DNA of 64,000 nucleotides from Phytopseudomonas straminea (GTDB taxonomy: Bacteria; Pseudomonadota; Gammaproteobacteria; Pseudomonadales; Pseudomonadaceae): positions 310,001 to 374,000 of the forward strand of contig NZ_FOMO01000004.1 in assembly GCF_900112645.1 (NCBI RefSeq), read 5' to 3'. A program made the translations under genes and the position numbers. Within the stretch, counting starts at the first letter, position 1. Each line of letters opens with the position of its first letter. Below the pieces are notes generated by a model. It made no database searches, had not been told where the DNA came from, and saw only the letters and a program-made list of their open reading frames with translations. Below, in pieces: positions 9,141-16,710 of the stretch.

Positions 9141-10127
9141 TCAGCGCAGGGCGTCGATGGCGTCGAGCAGTTCGCTGCCGTGCTGTTTCACGAAGGCCTC
9201 GCGCACCGGCGCGGACACCGCCTTGCGGAAAGCCTCGCGATCGACGTTCGGCTCGATCTGCATGCCCTTCTCGGCCAGCTCGACGAGGAACTTGCTGTCG
9301 TTCTCGGCGTTCATCTTGCGCTGCGACTGGCCGGCAGCGCGGGCTGCGTCAACCAGCAGTTTTTGTTGCTCGGCTGGCAAGGCATCGAACTTCTCCTTGT
9401 TCATCACCAACACCAGGGCGGTATAGGCGTGATGGGTCTGCGACAGGTACTTCTGCACTTCATAGAAGCCCGACGACCAGGTGATGCTCAGCGGGTGCTC
9501 CTGGGCATCCACCGCCTTCATTTCCAGGGCGTTGTACAGCTCGGCCAGCGGCAGCGGCTGCGGGTTGGCGCCGAGCAGGCGGAAGGCCTCGATCTGCGCC
9601 GGGTTGCTGGAGGTACGGATCTTCAGGCCCTTGACGTCATCGGGCACGCGCACCGGTTTGCGCGAGTTGGTGATGTCGCGAAATCCCACTTCCCAGTAGG
9701 CCAGGCCTTTGAGGTTGTAGGCCGACAGATCGTCGAGCAGCTGCTGGCCGATCTCGCCGTCCAGCACGCGGTAGGCATGGGCGCTGTCGGCGAACACGAA
9801 CGGCAGGTCGAGCACCGACATGCGCGGTGTCAGGCCGCTGAAGTTGGGCGTGCCGGACATTTCCATCTCGATGGTGCCGCCGCGCACGCCGGCGATCATC
9901 GCCTGGTCGTTGCCCAGCATGCTGTTGCCATAGGGACGCACCAGCAGCTCGCCCTTGGAGCCATCCTTGACCCGCTGTGCGAACTCCTTGGCCGCCAGGC
10001 TCTGGGTGTCGCTGTCCGAGCCAGCGAAACCGAAGCGCAGGGTGGTGGCCGCCTCGGCCTGCAGCAGCGAACAGCTCAGCAGCAACAGGCAGCCCAGGGT
10101 ACGCAATGTGTTCTTGTTGTTTTTCAT
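9141..10127 (-). CDS. dctP: TRAP transporter substrate-binding protein (DctP family), copy 2
   Basis: A 328-residue periplasmic binding protein with the signal peptide MKNNKNTLRTLGCLLLLSCS to about LQAEA. Diagnostic DctP segments are FRDITNSRKP and NALEMKAVDAQEHP. It resembles copy 1 along its length but is clearly diverged, so the two probably bind related rather than identical ligands. It lies directly downstream of dctM (31-base gap). AAGGA precedes the ATG by about 7 bases. Codons 3-5 (AACAACAA) form a possible Hfq/Crc site. Confidence 0.9.
   Translation of the reverse strand: MKNNKNTLRTLGCLLLLSCSLLQAEAATTLRFGFAGSDSDTQSLAAKEFAQRVKDGSKGELLVRPYGNSMLGNDQAMIAGVRGGTIEMEMSGTPNFSGLTPRMSVLDLPFVFADSAHAYRVLDGEIGQQLLDDLSAYNLKGLAYWEVGFRDITNSRKPVRVPDDVKGLKIRTSSNPAQIEAFRLLGANPQPLPLAELYNALEMKAVDAQEHPLSITWSSGFYEVQKYLSQTHHAYTALVLVMNKEKFDALPAEQQKLLVDAARAAGQSQRKMNAENDSKFLVELAEKGMQIEPNVDREAFRKAVSAPVREAFVKQHGSELLDAIDALR
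10114..10121 (-). promoter_or_regulatory. Hfq/Crc-type CA motif in the first codons of dctP copy 2
   Basis: AACAACAA begins 6 bases inside the coding sequence, directly after the start codon and a Lys codon. CA motifs in this position are known Crc/Hfq targets in Pseudomonas. Because it also encodes Asn-Asn, it is weaker evidence than the motifs in noncoding leaders. Confidence 0.4.
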
Positions 10128-10158
10128 CGTTACATCCTTGCAGTGAGGGAAAACGGAT

Positions 10159-11439
10159 TCAGGGCAGGAACCAGCGCATGGGCGTCATCACCAGTTCCGG
10201 GAAAATGATCAGCAGCGCCAGCACGCCCAGGTGCGCGAACAGGAAGGGCGTCACGCCGCGCATCACGCCATCGAGCGGCACCTTGCCGACCCCGCTCATG
10301 ACGCTGAGCACGTTGCCGATTGGCGGAGTGATCAGGCCGATGGAGGTGTTGAGGATGAACAGGATCCCGAAGTACACCGGGTCGATACCGGCCATCTTGA
10401 TCACCGGCATGAACACCGGGGTGAGGATCAGCACGATGGGCATCAGATCCATGGTGGTGCCGACCAGCAGCACGATGACCATGATCACCACCAGCAGCAG
10501 TTGCGGGCGGTCGATCAACGGCTCGAGCAACCCGCTGACCAGCATCGGCAGCTCGGCGATGGTCATCAGCCACGACGAAACCAACGCCGCGGCCACCAGG
10601 AACATCACCACCGCACTGGTGCGCCCGGCGTCGAGGAACACCTTGAACAGGTCGCGCACCTTCAGCTCGCGGTACACGAACAGCGAGATGAACAGTGCAT
10701 ACACCGCCGCCACGGCCGCCGCTTCGGTGGGCGTGAAGATGCCCATCTTCAGGCCGCCGATGATCAGCACCGGCAACAGCAATGCCCAGATGCCATCGAG
10801 GAAGGCTTTCCAGACTTCGCTGAACGGCGCCTTTTCGCCACAGGGCAGGTCACTGTTGCGCGCCAGCCACCACCAGGTTGCCCACAGCGCCAGGCCCATC
10901 ATCAGTCCCGGCACGATGCCGGCCATGAACAGCTTGGTGATCGACACGCCACCGGCGACGCCGAACACCACCAGTGGAATGGACGGTGGGATCACCGGCG
11001 CGATGATGCCGCCAGCGGCGATCAACCCGGCCGAACGATTGGGGTCGTAACCGGCCTTGCGCATCATCGGCATCAGCATCGCCGCGACCGCTGCAGTATC
11101 CGCCACGGCAGAACCGGACAGCGACGCCATCACCATGGCTGCGATGATCGCCACGAAGCCCAGGCCGCCGCGCTTGTGGCCGACCAACGCCATGGGCAGA
11201 GCGACGATGCGCCGCGACAGGCCGCCGGCGTTCATCAGCTCGCCCGCCAGCATGAAGAATGGGATGGCCAGCAGCGGGAAGCTGTCGGCGCCGCTGATCA
11301 GGTTCTGGGCGAGAATCTGCGCGTCGAAGGTATCGAGCTGGATCATCAGCGCAACACCGGCCACCAGCAGCGCGAAGGCCACCGGAATGCGCATCGCCAT
11401 GGCGCCCAGAAGGGAGCCGAGGAATACCACGATGGTCAT
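10159..11439 (-). CDS. dctM: TRAP transporter large permease (DctM)
   Basis: A 426-residue inner-membrane protein of about 12 hydrophobic segments, typical in length and sequence for DctM. Recognisable stretches are GLSRRIVALPMALVGHKRGG, SLSGSAVADTAAVAAMLMP and FTPTEAAAVAAVYAL. It forms the sodium-driven transport channel that takes substrate from DctP. Its start overlaps the dctQ stop by 4 bases, so the two permease subunits are translationally coupled. Only one DctQM pair serves two DctP proteins in this operon. Confidence 0.93.
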   Translation of the reverse strand: MTIVVFLGSLLGAMAMRIPVAFALLVAGVALMIQLDTFDAQILAQNLISGADSFPLLAIPFFMLAGELMNAGGLSRRIVALPMALVGHKRGGLGFVAIIAAMVMASLSGSAVADTAAVAAMLMPMMRKAGYDPNRSAGLIAAGGIIAPVIPPSIPLVVFGVAGGVSITKLFMAGIVPGLMMGLALWATWWWLARNSDLPCGEKAPFSEVWKAFLDGIWALLLPVLIIGGLKMGIFTPTEAAAVAAVYALFISLFVYRELKVRDLFKVFLDAGRTSAVVMFLVAAALVSSWLMTIAELPMLVSGLLEPLIDRPQLLLVVIMVIVLLVGTTMDLMPIVLILTPVFMPVIKMAGIDPVYFGILFILNTSIGLITPPIGNVLSVMSGVGKVPLDGVMRGVTPFLFAHLGVLALLIIFPELVMTPMRWFLP

Positions 11440-11963
11440 TTCGACACCTCGGAAATCAGTGCGTCTTCAGGGCTCAGCGGCATGACCTGGTCCGGATCCA
11501 CGTGACGGAACAGCAGCAGGTACAGGCGCTTGATGATGATCGCCGCCATGCCCAGGCTGCACACCACACCGGCGGCGTACATCAGCCCCAGAGGCAGTTC
11601 GGCCACCGGAGACAGGTTGTCCATGTTGATGACGGTCTGCTTGTAGCTGCCGACCAGGAACAGGCCGCAGCAGAACAGCATCATCACCTCGGCGAGCACT
11701 GCGCAGACTCGCTGGCCGAGGGCCGGCAGGCGGCGGTACAGCAGGTCGATGCCCAGGTGGGCGTTGTCACGCAGGGCCACCACGGCGCCGATGAAGGTCA
11801 GCCATACGAACAGGTAGCGCGCGCCTTCATCCGACAGGGCGATGCCGGAATTGAAGCCGTAGCGCAGCACCACGTTGAAGAACACCAGGATCACCATGGT
11901 GCCCATGCAGAACACTACGATGCTTTCGAACAGCCGCGACAGCAGCAGACTCAGCAGGCGCAT
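11436..11963 (-). CDS. dctQ: TRAP transporter small permease (DctQ)
   Basis: A 175-residue protein with four membrane segments, the usual DctQ size, containing NVVLRYGFN, DEGARYLFVWLTFIG and NAHLGIDLL. ATG at 11963 is preferred because GGGGAGGG precedes it by about 9 bases; an in-frame TTG farther upstream would add 24 unlikely residues. The start codon lies inside the end of a small upstream ORF (11951-12052), so dctQ translation may be coupled to that ORF. Confidence 0.9.
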   Translation of the reverse strand: MRLLSLLLSRLFESIVVFCMGTMVILVFFNVVLRYGFNSGIALSDEGARYLFVWLTFIGAVVALRDNAHLGIDLLYRRLPALGQRVCAVLAEVMMLFCCGLFLVGSYKQTVINMDNLSPVAELPLGLMYAAGVVCSLGMAAIIIKRLYLLLFRHVDPDQVMPLSPEDALISEVSK

Positions 11964-12052
11964 GGCAGTGCCCTCCCCTGTAATCCCTTGACGCCGCCCA
12001 CGCGGCAGCCCATCGACGGCCGCGAGGGCCGCCAATCGTTGAACGTGTCCAT
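11951..12052 (-). CDS. Putative 33-residue upstream ORF overlapping dctQ
   Basis: The ORF starts at ATG 12052 behind AAGGAG, which is stronger than the dctQ ribosome site, and ends at a TGA 10 bases inside dctQ. It encodes a hydrophilic, Arg/Gly/Cys-containing peptide (MDTFNDWRPSRPSMGC...) with no recognisable family. Directly upstream is an extended AACAACAATAACAA motif. It may be a coupling leader through which Hfq/Crc controls the transporter genes. It may also be an unannotated accident, since composition alone does not prove translation. Confidence 0.35.
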   Translation of the reverse strand: MDTFNDWRPSRPSMGCRVGGVKGLQGRALPCAC

Positions 12053-12062
12053 GACTGACTCC

Positions 12063-12076
12063 TTGTTATTGTTGTT
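12063..12076 (-). promoter_or_regulatory. Extended Hfq/Crc-type CA motif before the dctQ leader ORF
   Basis: AACAACAATAACAA on the minus strand contains overlapping AAYAAYAA matches and touches the AAGGAG Shine-Dalgarno (12059-12064) of the small ORF at 12052. It is the longest such motif in the window. Its position between pdxA-like and dctQ suggests separate post-transcriptional control of the transporter half of the operon. Confidence 0.5.
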
Positions 12077-12093
12077 CTCGGAAAAGCGCCGGA

Positions 12094-13110
12094 TCAGCCC
12101 CGCTGCCGACTCCCCATCCGACAGGCGATCTCGAAGGCCTGGCGGGTCGCGCCGACGTTGGCCTTGCCCTGCCCGGCGATGTCGAAGGCGGTGCCGTGGG
12201 CCGGCGTGGTGATGGGGATCGGCAGGCCGCCCTGCACCGTCACGCCGCGGGAGAAACCCATCAGCTTGATCGCGATCTGGCCTTGGTCGTGGTACATGGT
12301 CACCACCGCATCGAAGGCCTGGCTGTCGCCCTGCACCTTGAGGAAGATGGTGTCGCCCGGGTACGGGCCGATGGCCTCGATGCCCTGCTCACGGGCGCGC
12401 TCCACCGCAGGGCCGATGATGTCCAGTTCCTCACGGCCGAAACTGCCGTTGTCGCCGTTGTGCGGGTTGAGGCCACAGACGCCGATGCGCGGTTTCTCCA
12501 GGCCATTGCGCTTGAGTGCGGTGTCGATCAGGCGGATCGCCTCGATCACCCGATCCTGGCTGAGCATGCCCGGCACGTCGGCCAAGGCGACGTGGGAGGT
12601 CACCCGCGAGGTCCACAGGTTGTCGAGCACGTTGAATTCGCAGAACGGGCCATCGAAACCCAGGTACTCGGCGAACCAGTGCAGCTCGTCGCTATGGCCC
12701 ATGCCGGCCATGTGCAGCGAGGTCTTGTTGAGCGGGCCGAACAGAATGGCATCGGTCGTGCCGTCAGCGGTCAGGCGCAGGGCCTGCTCGAGGGTGTCGA
12801 GGCTGTAATGGCCGCCGATCACGCTGGCTTCGCTGCGCGGGAAATCGCCCTTGGCGCGGCCCCGAAACGGCAGCAGCAGCGGCGTGTCGTCAGCGAAGTT
12901 CAGGTTGTCGGTCGAGTCGATGAGGCGATACGGGAACGACTGGCCGGCGATGTCCATGCCACGGCGCACTTCGGCTTCATCGGCGATCAGCAGCACCTGA
13001 GCCTTGCGACGCACTTCTGGCTCGGCGAGCAGACGGGCGATCAGCTCGGGGCCGATGCCGGCGGGGTCACCCAGCACAATGGCCAGGCGGGGAAGAGTCG
13101 AGTTGCTCAT
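12094..13110 (-). CDS. PdxA-family 4-hydroxythreonine-4-phosphate dehydrogenase-like enzyme (PdxA2)
   Basis: A 338-residue NAD-dependent oxidative decarboxylase of the PdxA family. The three metal-binding His segments are present: GHSDELH, SHVALAD and YHDQGQ. The AHGTAFDIAG C-terminal motif and the LGDPAGIGPEL N terminus are also intact. Its place in a catabolic operon with TRAP genes argues for PdxA2-type function rather than pyridoxal synthesis. In described PdxA2 threonate and erythronate routes the substrate is first phosphorylated by a DUF1537 kinase, but no such kinase lies in this window. Terephthalate and phthalate dihydrodiol dehydrogenases also belong to this family and need no phosphate. 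Its start overlaps the upstream lactonase stop by 4 bases. Confidence 0.85.
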   Translation of the reverse strand: MSNSTLPRLAIVLGDPAGIGPELIARLLAEPEVRRKAQVLLIADEAEVRRGMDIAGQSFPYRLIDSTDNLNFADDTPLLLPFRGRAKGDFPRSEASVIGGHYSLDTLEQALRLTADGTTDAILFGPLNKTSLHMAGMGHSDELHWFAEYLGFDGPFCEFNVLDNLWTSRVTSHVALADVPGMLSQDRVIEAIRLIDTALKRNGLEKPRIGVCGLNPHNGDNGSFGREELDIIGPAVERAREQGIEAIGPYPGDTIFLKVQGDSQAFDAVVTMYHDQGQIAIKLMGFSRGVTVQGGLPIPITTPAHGTAFDIAGQGKANVGATRQAFEIACRMGSRQRG

Positions 13111-14066
13111 GCGGTTGTCCTCAGGTCAGAAGATGCGTCCGGGATGCGAATGACATCGGGCACGGTGCGATACAGGCGCCGCGCGTTGTCGTGGAAAAGC
13201 AGTTGCTGCTGATGGCGCGGCAGATCGGCGACGATGCGCTTGAAGCCGCCATAGATGTCGTCGAACGAGCCGCACAGGCTGTCGACCGGGAAGTTGCTGG
13301 CGAACATCACCCGCTCGGGGCCGAACAGGGCGATGGTTTCGCCCACGATCCAGGCGTTGTCTTCGACGCACCAGCGCCGGCCCGGCAGGCCGATGCCGGA
13401 CACCTTTACCGCCACGTTCGCGCAGTCGGCCAACTTCGCCATCGCCGCATGCCAGGCCGCCAGGCCCTGCTCGCTGCGATCCGACGGCAGGCCGGCGTGG
13501 TTGAGAATCAGCTGGGTGCCAGGAAAGTCGCGGGCCAGCGCGATGGCTTCGGGAAGGTTCCACCAGGGCGTCTGCAGGTCGAAGTGCAGGCCGTGGCGCG
13601 CCAGTTCGGCGTAACCGCAGCGCCATGCGTCATCGCTCATCAGGGTGCGCAGCTTACCAACGTCAGCTGGCGAAGCAGGGCCGCCGGGCTTGTGGCGTAC
13701 GCTACGTACACGTTGAAACGCCGCCTGTGCGGCCAGTACCTGGGCGGCATCCGGCGCATCCAGCCAGGCCTGGGCGACCACGGCGTTGGGTGCGCCATAG
13801 CGCAGGGCGACGTCGTGGATGAAAGCGGTTTCGCCAATCGGGTCACGCGGGTCCCACTCGGTTTCCACGTACACGGTGGCCACCACCTGGTGCTCACCGG
13901 CATCGGCCATGTAGTCGTCCGGGTAGTAGGGCCGCTTGATGGCCCTGTAGTCGCCATAACGAAACGGGATGTTCTCCTCGTCCGACAGCCAGGGGTGATG
14001 GTTGCGCTGCGGGTCCCAGAAATGGTGATGGGCATCGATGATCGGCCCGTCGTACAGATCAGCCAT
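13107..14066 (-). CDS. Amidohydrolase family protein (COG3618 lactonase-like), copy B
   Basis: A 319-residue Amidohydro_2 enzyme with IDAHHHFWDP at the N terminus, NHAGLPSDRS for the central His, and MFASNFPVD near the C-terminal Asp. It is paralogous to the protein at 6165-7124 and probably opens a lactone or related ring. It overlaps the MFS gene before it by 8 bases and the pdxA-like gene after it by 4, so these three proteins are made in a coupled set. Having two lactonase paralogues in one operon suggests two lactone substrates or two stereoisomers. Confidence 0.87.
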   Translation of the reverse strand: MADLYDGPIIDAHHHFWDPQRNHHPWLSDEENIPFRYGDYRAIKRPYYPDDYMADAGEHQVVATVYVETEWDPRDPIGETAFIHDVALRYGAPNAVVAQAWLDAPDAAQVLAAQAAFQRVRSVRHKPGGPASPADVGKLRTLMSDDAWRCGYAELARHGLHFDLQTPWWNLPEAIALARDFPGTQLILNHAGLPSDRSEQGLAAWHAAMAKLADCANVAVKVSGIGLPGRRWCVEDNAWIVGETIALFGPERVMFASNFPVDSLCGSFDDIYGGFKRIVADLPRHQQQLLFHDNARRLYRTVPDVIRIPDASSDLRTTA

Positions 14067-15384
14067 GGGCCACCTCGGCCTTGTCGAGGGAGATCAGCAG
14101 GGTGCCGACGATGAACAGCCCCGAGCACAGCGCAAAGAAACCCAGCACCGCAGCGTAGCCACCAGCGTGTTGCAGCAGCAGGCCGACCAGAATCGGCACG
14201 GCGATGCCGCCCAGGCTGCCGGCCATGTTCATCACCCCGCCGATCAGCCCGACCCGCGCCGGCGAAGCCAGCAGCGCCGGGAAGCTCCAGTACAGGCTGC
14301 CCCACATCAGGAAGAACGCGGTCAGCGACAACAGGCCGACGGCCAGGTACGGATCGTTCAGGCTCGGCAGCAGCAGGAAGGCGACCAGCGCCACCAGCCC
14401 GGAGAGGCTCAGTAAGCTCTTGGCCGCCAGGCCACGGCGCACACCCTTGGCGATCAGCCGGTCGCACAGGAAGCCGCCGGTCAGCGAGCCGGCGGCGCCG
14501 CAGATGAAGATCACGAAGGTAGCAGCGCCGATGCCCTTGATATCGAAGCCGCGGGCCTGGGCCAGGTAGCTCGGCCCCCAGGTCAGTAGGCCGAAGAACA
14601 CCATGGCCCAGCTGGCGCGGCCGAGCAGGATGCCGGTCAGCGAGCGGCGGGCGATGCCCAGGCCGCGCACGGTCTGTTTGGCTGCTTCGGCCATGGTGAC
14701 CGCGCGGCCTTCGTTGATGGCTGCCAGCTCGGCGTCGTTGACGTCCGGGTGATCGGCGGGGTTATCGCGCAGGTAGTGCCAGGCCAACCAGGCCATGGCG
14801 AGCGTGGCGATACCGGCGATAAAGAACGCGGTACGCCAGGAGCCCAGCACGGCGATCAGGTAGGCGATGATCAGCCCGCCGAGGGCCACGCCCAGCGGCC
14901 CGCCACAATCCATCAACACCGCGCCACGGCTGCGCTCGCCGCTGCCCAGCCACAACGAATTGAGCTTGCCGCCGGCGGGAAACAACGGCGCTTCGGCAGC
15001 GCCCAGGGCCACCCGGGCGAACATCAGCGACAAGCCACCGGTGGCGAACGCGGCAAGGGTCTGGAAAGCGCCCCACAGACCGGTCGACCAGCCGATCACG
15101 CGGCGCGGGCCGTAGCGGTCGATCAGCCAGCCGCCGGGGATCTGCAACAGGGCGTAGGCCCAGAAGAAGCTGCTGAGGATCAGCCCCTGCATGCTCGGGC
15201 TCAGGCTGAATTCATTGGCGATGACCGGCATGGCGATGGACAGGGAAACCCGGTCGACCAGGTTGATCACCGTGAGCGCGAAGATGATGGCGAAGATGCG
15301 CCAGCGCACCCGGGAAGGTTTGCCAGCCTGAACACCGGCCGAGGGGGTGCGCACCTGCAGGGCGACAGGTTGAGCCTGAGCCAT
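14059..15384 (-). CDS. MFS transporter, anion:cation symporter (ACS) type
   Basis: A 441-residue, 12-segment permease. The motif DRVSLSIAMPVIANEFSLS after the first helix and GGWLIDRYGPRRVIG between helices 2 and 3 are characteristic of the ACS branch (D-galactonate, glucarate, phthalate and similar organic anions). It is the first gene of the minus-strand catabolic operon and diverges from the TctCBA operon. GAGG precedes the ATG by about 8 bases, with AACAACAA a few bases upstream of that. It is the third uptake system of the island, beside the TRAP and TTT systems. Confidence 0.88.
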   Translation of the reverse strand: MAQAQPVALQVRTPSAGVQAGKPSRVRWRIFAIIFALTVINLVDRVSLSIAMPVIANEFSLSPSMQGLILSSFFWAYALLQIPGGWLIDRYGPRRVIGWSTGLWGAFQTLAAFATGGLSLMFARVALGAAEAPLFPAGGKLNSLWLGSGERSRGAVLMDCGGPLGVALGGLIIAYLIAVLGSWRTAFFIAGIATLAMAWLAWHYLRDNPADHPDVNDAELAAINEGRAVTMAEAAKQTVRGLGIARRSLTGILLGRASWAMVFFGLLTWGPSYLAQARGFDIKGIGAATFVIFICGAAGSLTGGFLCDRLIAKGVRRGLAAKSLLSLSGLVALVAFLLLPSLNDPYLAVGLLSLTAFFLMWGSLYWSFPALLASPARVGLIGGVMNMAGSLGGIAVPILVGLLLQHAGGYAAVLGFFALCSGLFIVGTLLISLDKAEVAHG

Positions 15385-15400
15385 GGGGAGTACCTCTGTG

Positions 15401-15408
15401 TTGTTGTT
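15401..15408 (-). promoter_or_regulatory. Hfq/Crc-type CA motif upstream of the MFS gene
   Basis: AACAACAA on the minus strand lies about 5 bases upstream of the GAGG Shine-Dalgarno of the first gene of the operon. This is a classic location for Crc/Hfq-dependent translational repression. Confidence 0.5.
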
Positions 15409-15499
15409 TTTGTAGTAGCGGGCGACGAGTGGTCAGCCCGGTCAAGCGAACTATCTGCCCGGCCAACGATAACCGTCTAATCAAAGCTTCTCATACGGA

Positions 15500-15551
15500 C
15501 ATAGCCTGGAGTTATCGCTGAGCAGGGATACCAGGCATAACCTGAGGCTAT
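15500..15551. promoter_or_regulatory. Inverted repeat in the divergent MFS/TctC promoter region
   Basis: CATAGCCTGGAGTTAT (15500-15515) and the arm at 15536-15551 form an inverted repeat matching at 13 of 16 positions with a spacer of about 20 bases. It lies between two divergent operons, 116 bases from the MFS start and 90 from the TctC start. The LysR-type regulator encoded at 18871-19809 is the obvious candidate to bind here and control both directions. No -10/-35 pair could be fixed with confidence. Confidence 0.5.
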
Positions 15552-15640
15552 CGGAGTATCAGTTCTTTTGAGTAGACGCTTATCGACACCCTTCGCACAC
15601 TCCAGGCAACCCACAAGAACGACAACAATGAGGTAGCCCC

Positions 15641-16645
15641 ATGTACAGCCCCCGTACGCGTCATGTTCCGGCCCTGCTCGCCGCCCTGCTCTGCACCGCG
15701 CCATTGGCCGCCGTGGCGGACTGGACACCCGAAAAGAACGTGGAGATCGTGGTGGCCGGCGGCCCGGGTGGCGGAACCGATCAGCTCGGCCGGGTGATCC
15801 AGTCGGCGATCACTCAGCACAAGCTGCTCGACGTCAACACCGTGGTGCTCAACAAGGGTGGCGGCAACGGCGCTGAAGCCTTTCTGGAGATGAAGTTGGC
15901 CAAGGGTGATGCCAACAAGCTGGTGATCGGCACCAACAACGTCTACCTGCTGCCGCTGGTGGCCAAGCTAGGCTATCAGTGGACGGACCTGACGCCGGTC
16001 GCCGCCGTGGCCGAGGATGACTTCATTCTCTGGACCTACCAGGGTTCGCCCTGGAAGGATGCCGCCGCGTTCAAGGCCGACCTGGCCAAGAATGCCGCAA
16101 ACATGCGCGTCGGCGGCAGCCAGTCCAAGGACGTCGACCAGACCCTGTCGCTGCTGCTCGGCCAGCAGGCGGGCGCCAAGATCACCTACATCCCCTTCAA
16201 AAGCGGCAGCGAGGCGTCCACGCAACTGGCCGGCAAGCACATCGCTGCCAACTTCAACAACCCGGCCGAAAGCGTCAGCCAGTGGCGCGGTGGCCAGGTG
16301 GTGCCGCTGTGCGTATTCAGCCAGGCGCGCATGGGCTACACCCAAAAAGTCACCGAGACCCAGTCCTGGGCCGATGTGCCGACCTGCAAGGAGCTGGGCC
16401 TGGGCATCGACCAGTACCGTTTCCCGCGCACCGTGTTCCTGCCCGGCGGTGTCACCGACGAGCAGCGCGCCTTCTACGTCGAGCTGTTGCGCAAGGTCAG
16501 CCAGACGCCGGAGTTCAAGACCTACGTGGAGCGCTCCGCCCTGGCACCGACCTTCCTTTCCGGTGATGAGCTGGTGAGCTACATCGAGAAGGATCGCGAG
16601 CGGGTTATCCCTGTGTTCAAGCAGGCCGGATGGCTGCGCGAGTAA
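15641..16645 (+). CDS. tctC: Tripartite tricarboxylate transporter substrate-binding protein (TctC/Bug)
   Basis: A 334-residue periplasmic binding protein with a signal peptide ending near LAAVA-DW. Features of Bug proteins include VAGGPGGGTDQLGRVIQ near residue 38 and a C-terminal FLPGGVTDEQ with the usual helices. It captures an organic acid for the TctBA membrane pair encoded directly downstream. The leader has ACAACAATGAGG, an imperfect CA motif touching the Shine-Dalgarno. The operon diverges from the lactonase operon. Confidence 0.92.
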   Translation: MYSPRTRHVPALLAALLCTAPLAAVADWTPEKNVEIVVAGGPGGGTDQLGRVIQSAITQHKLLDVNTVVLNKGGGNGAEAFLEMKLAKGDANKLVIGTNNVYLLPLVAKLGYQWTDLTPVAAVAEDDFILWTYQGSPWKDAAAFKADLAKNAANMRVGGSQSKDVDQTLSLLLGQQAGAKITYIPFKSGSEASTQLAGKHIAANFNNPAESVSQWRGGQVVPLCVFSQARMGYTQKVTETQSWADVPTCKELGLGIDQYRFPRTVFLPGGVTDEQRAFYVELLRKVSQTPEFKTYVERSALAPTFLSGDELVSYIEKDRERVIPVFKQAGWLRE

Positions 16646-16710
16646 ATCGCGCGCTCTCCCCGACCGGCGCTCAGGCGTCGGATTGCCATGCACAACACGA
16701 GGAAACCCTC

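Noticed and set aside
7439..9484. A long open frame opposite the dctP and beta-propeller genes
   Set aside because: It shadows three well-supported genes and has no ribosome site or family features.
15601..15640. CA motif before tctC
   Set aside because: ACAACAATGAGG breaks the AAYAAYAA pattern at the last positions, so it was mentioned in the gene entry but not listed as a site.
16630..16710. Upstream start for tctB
   Set aside because: It would overlap tctC and add a charged tail absent from TctB; GAGGA before 16711 is better.
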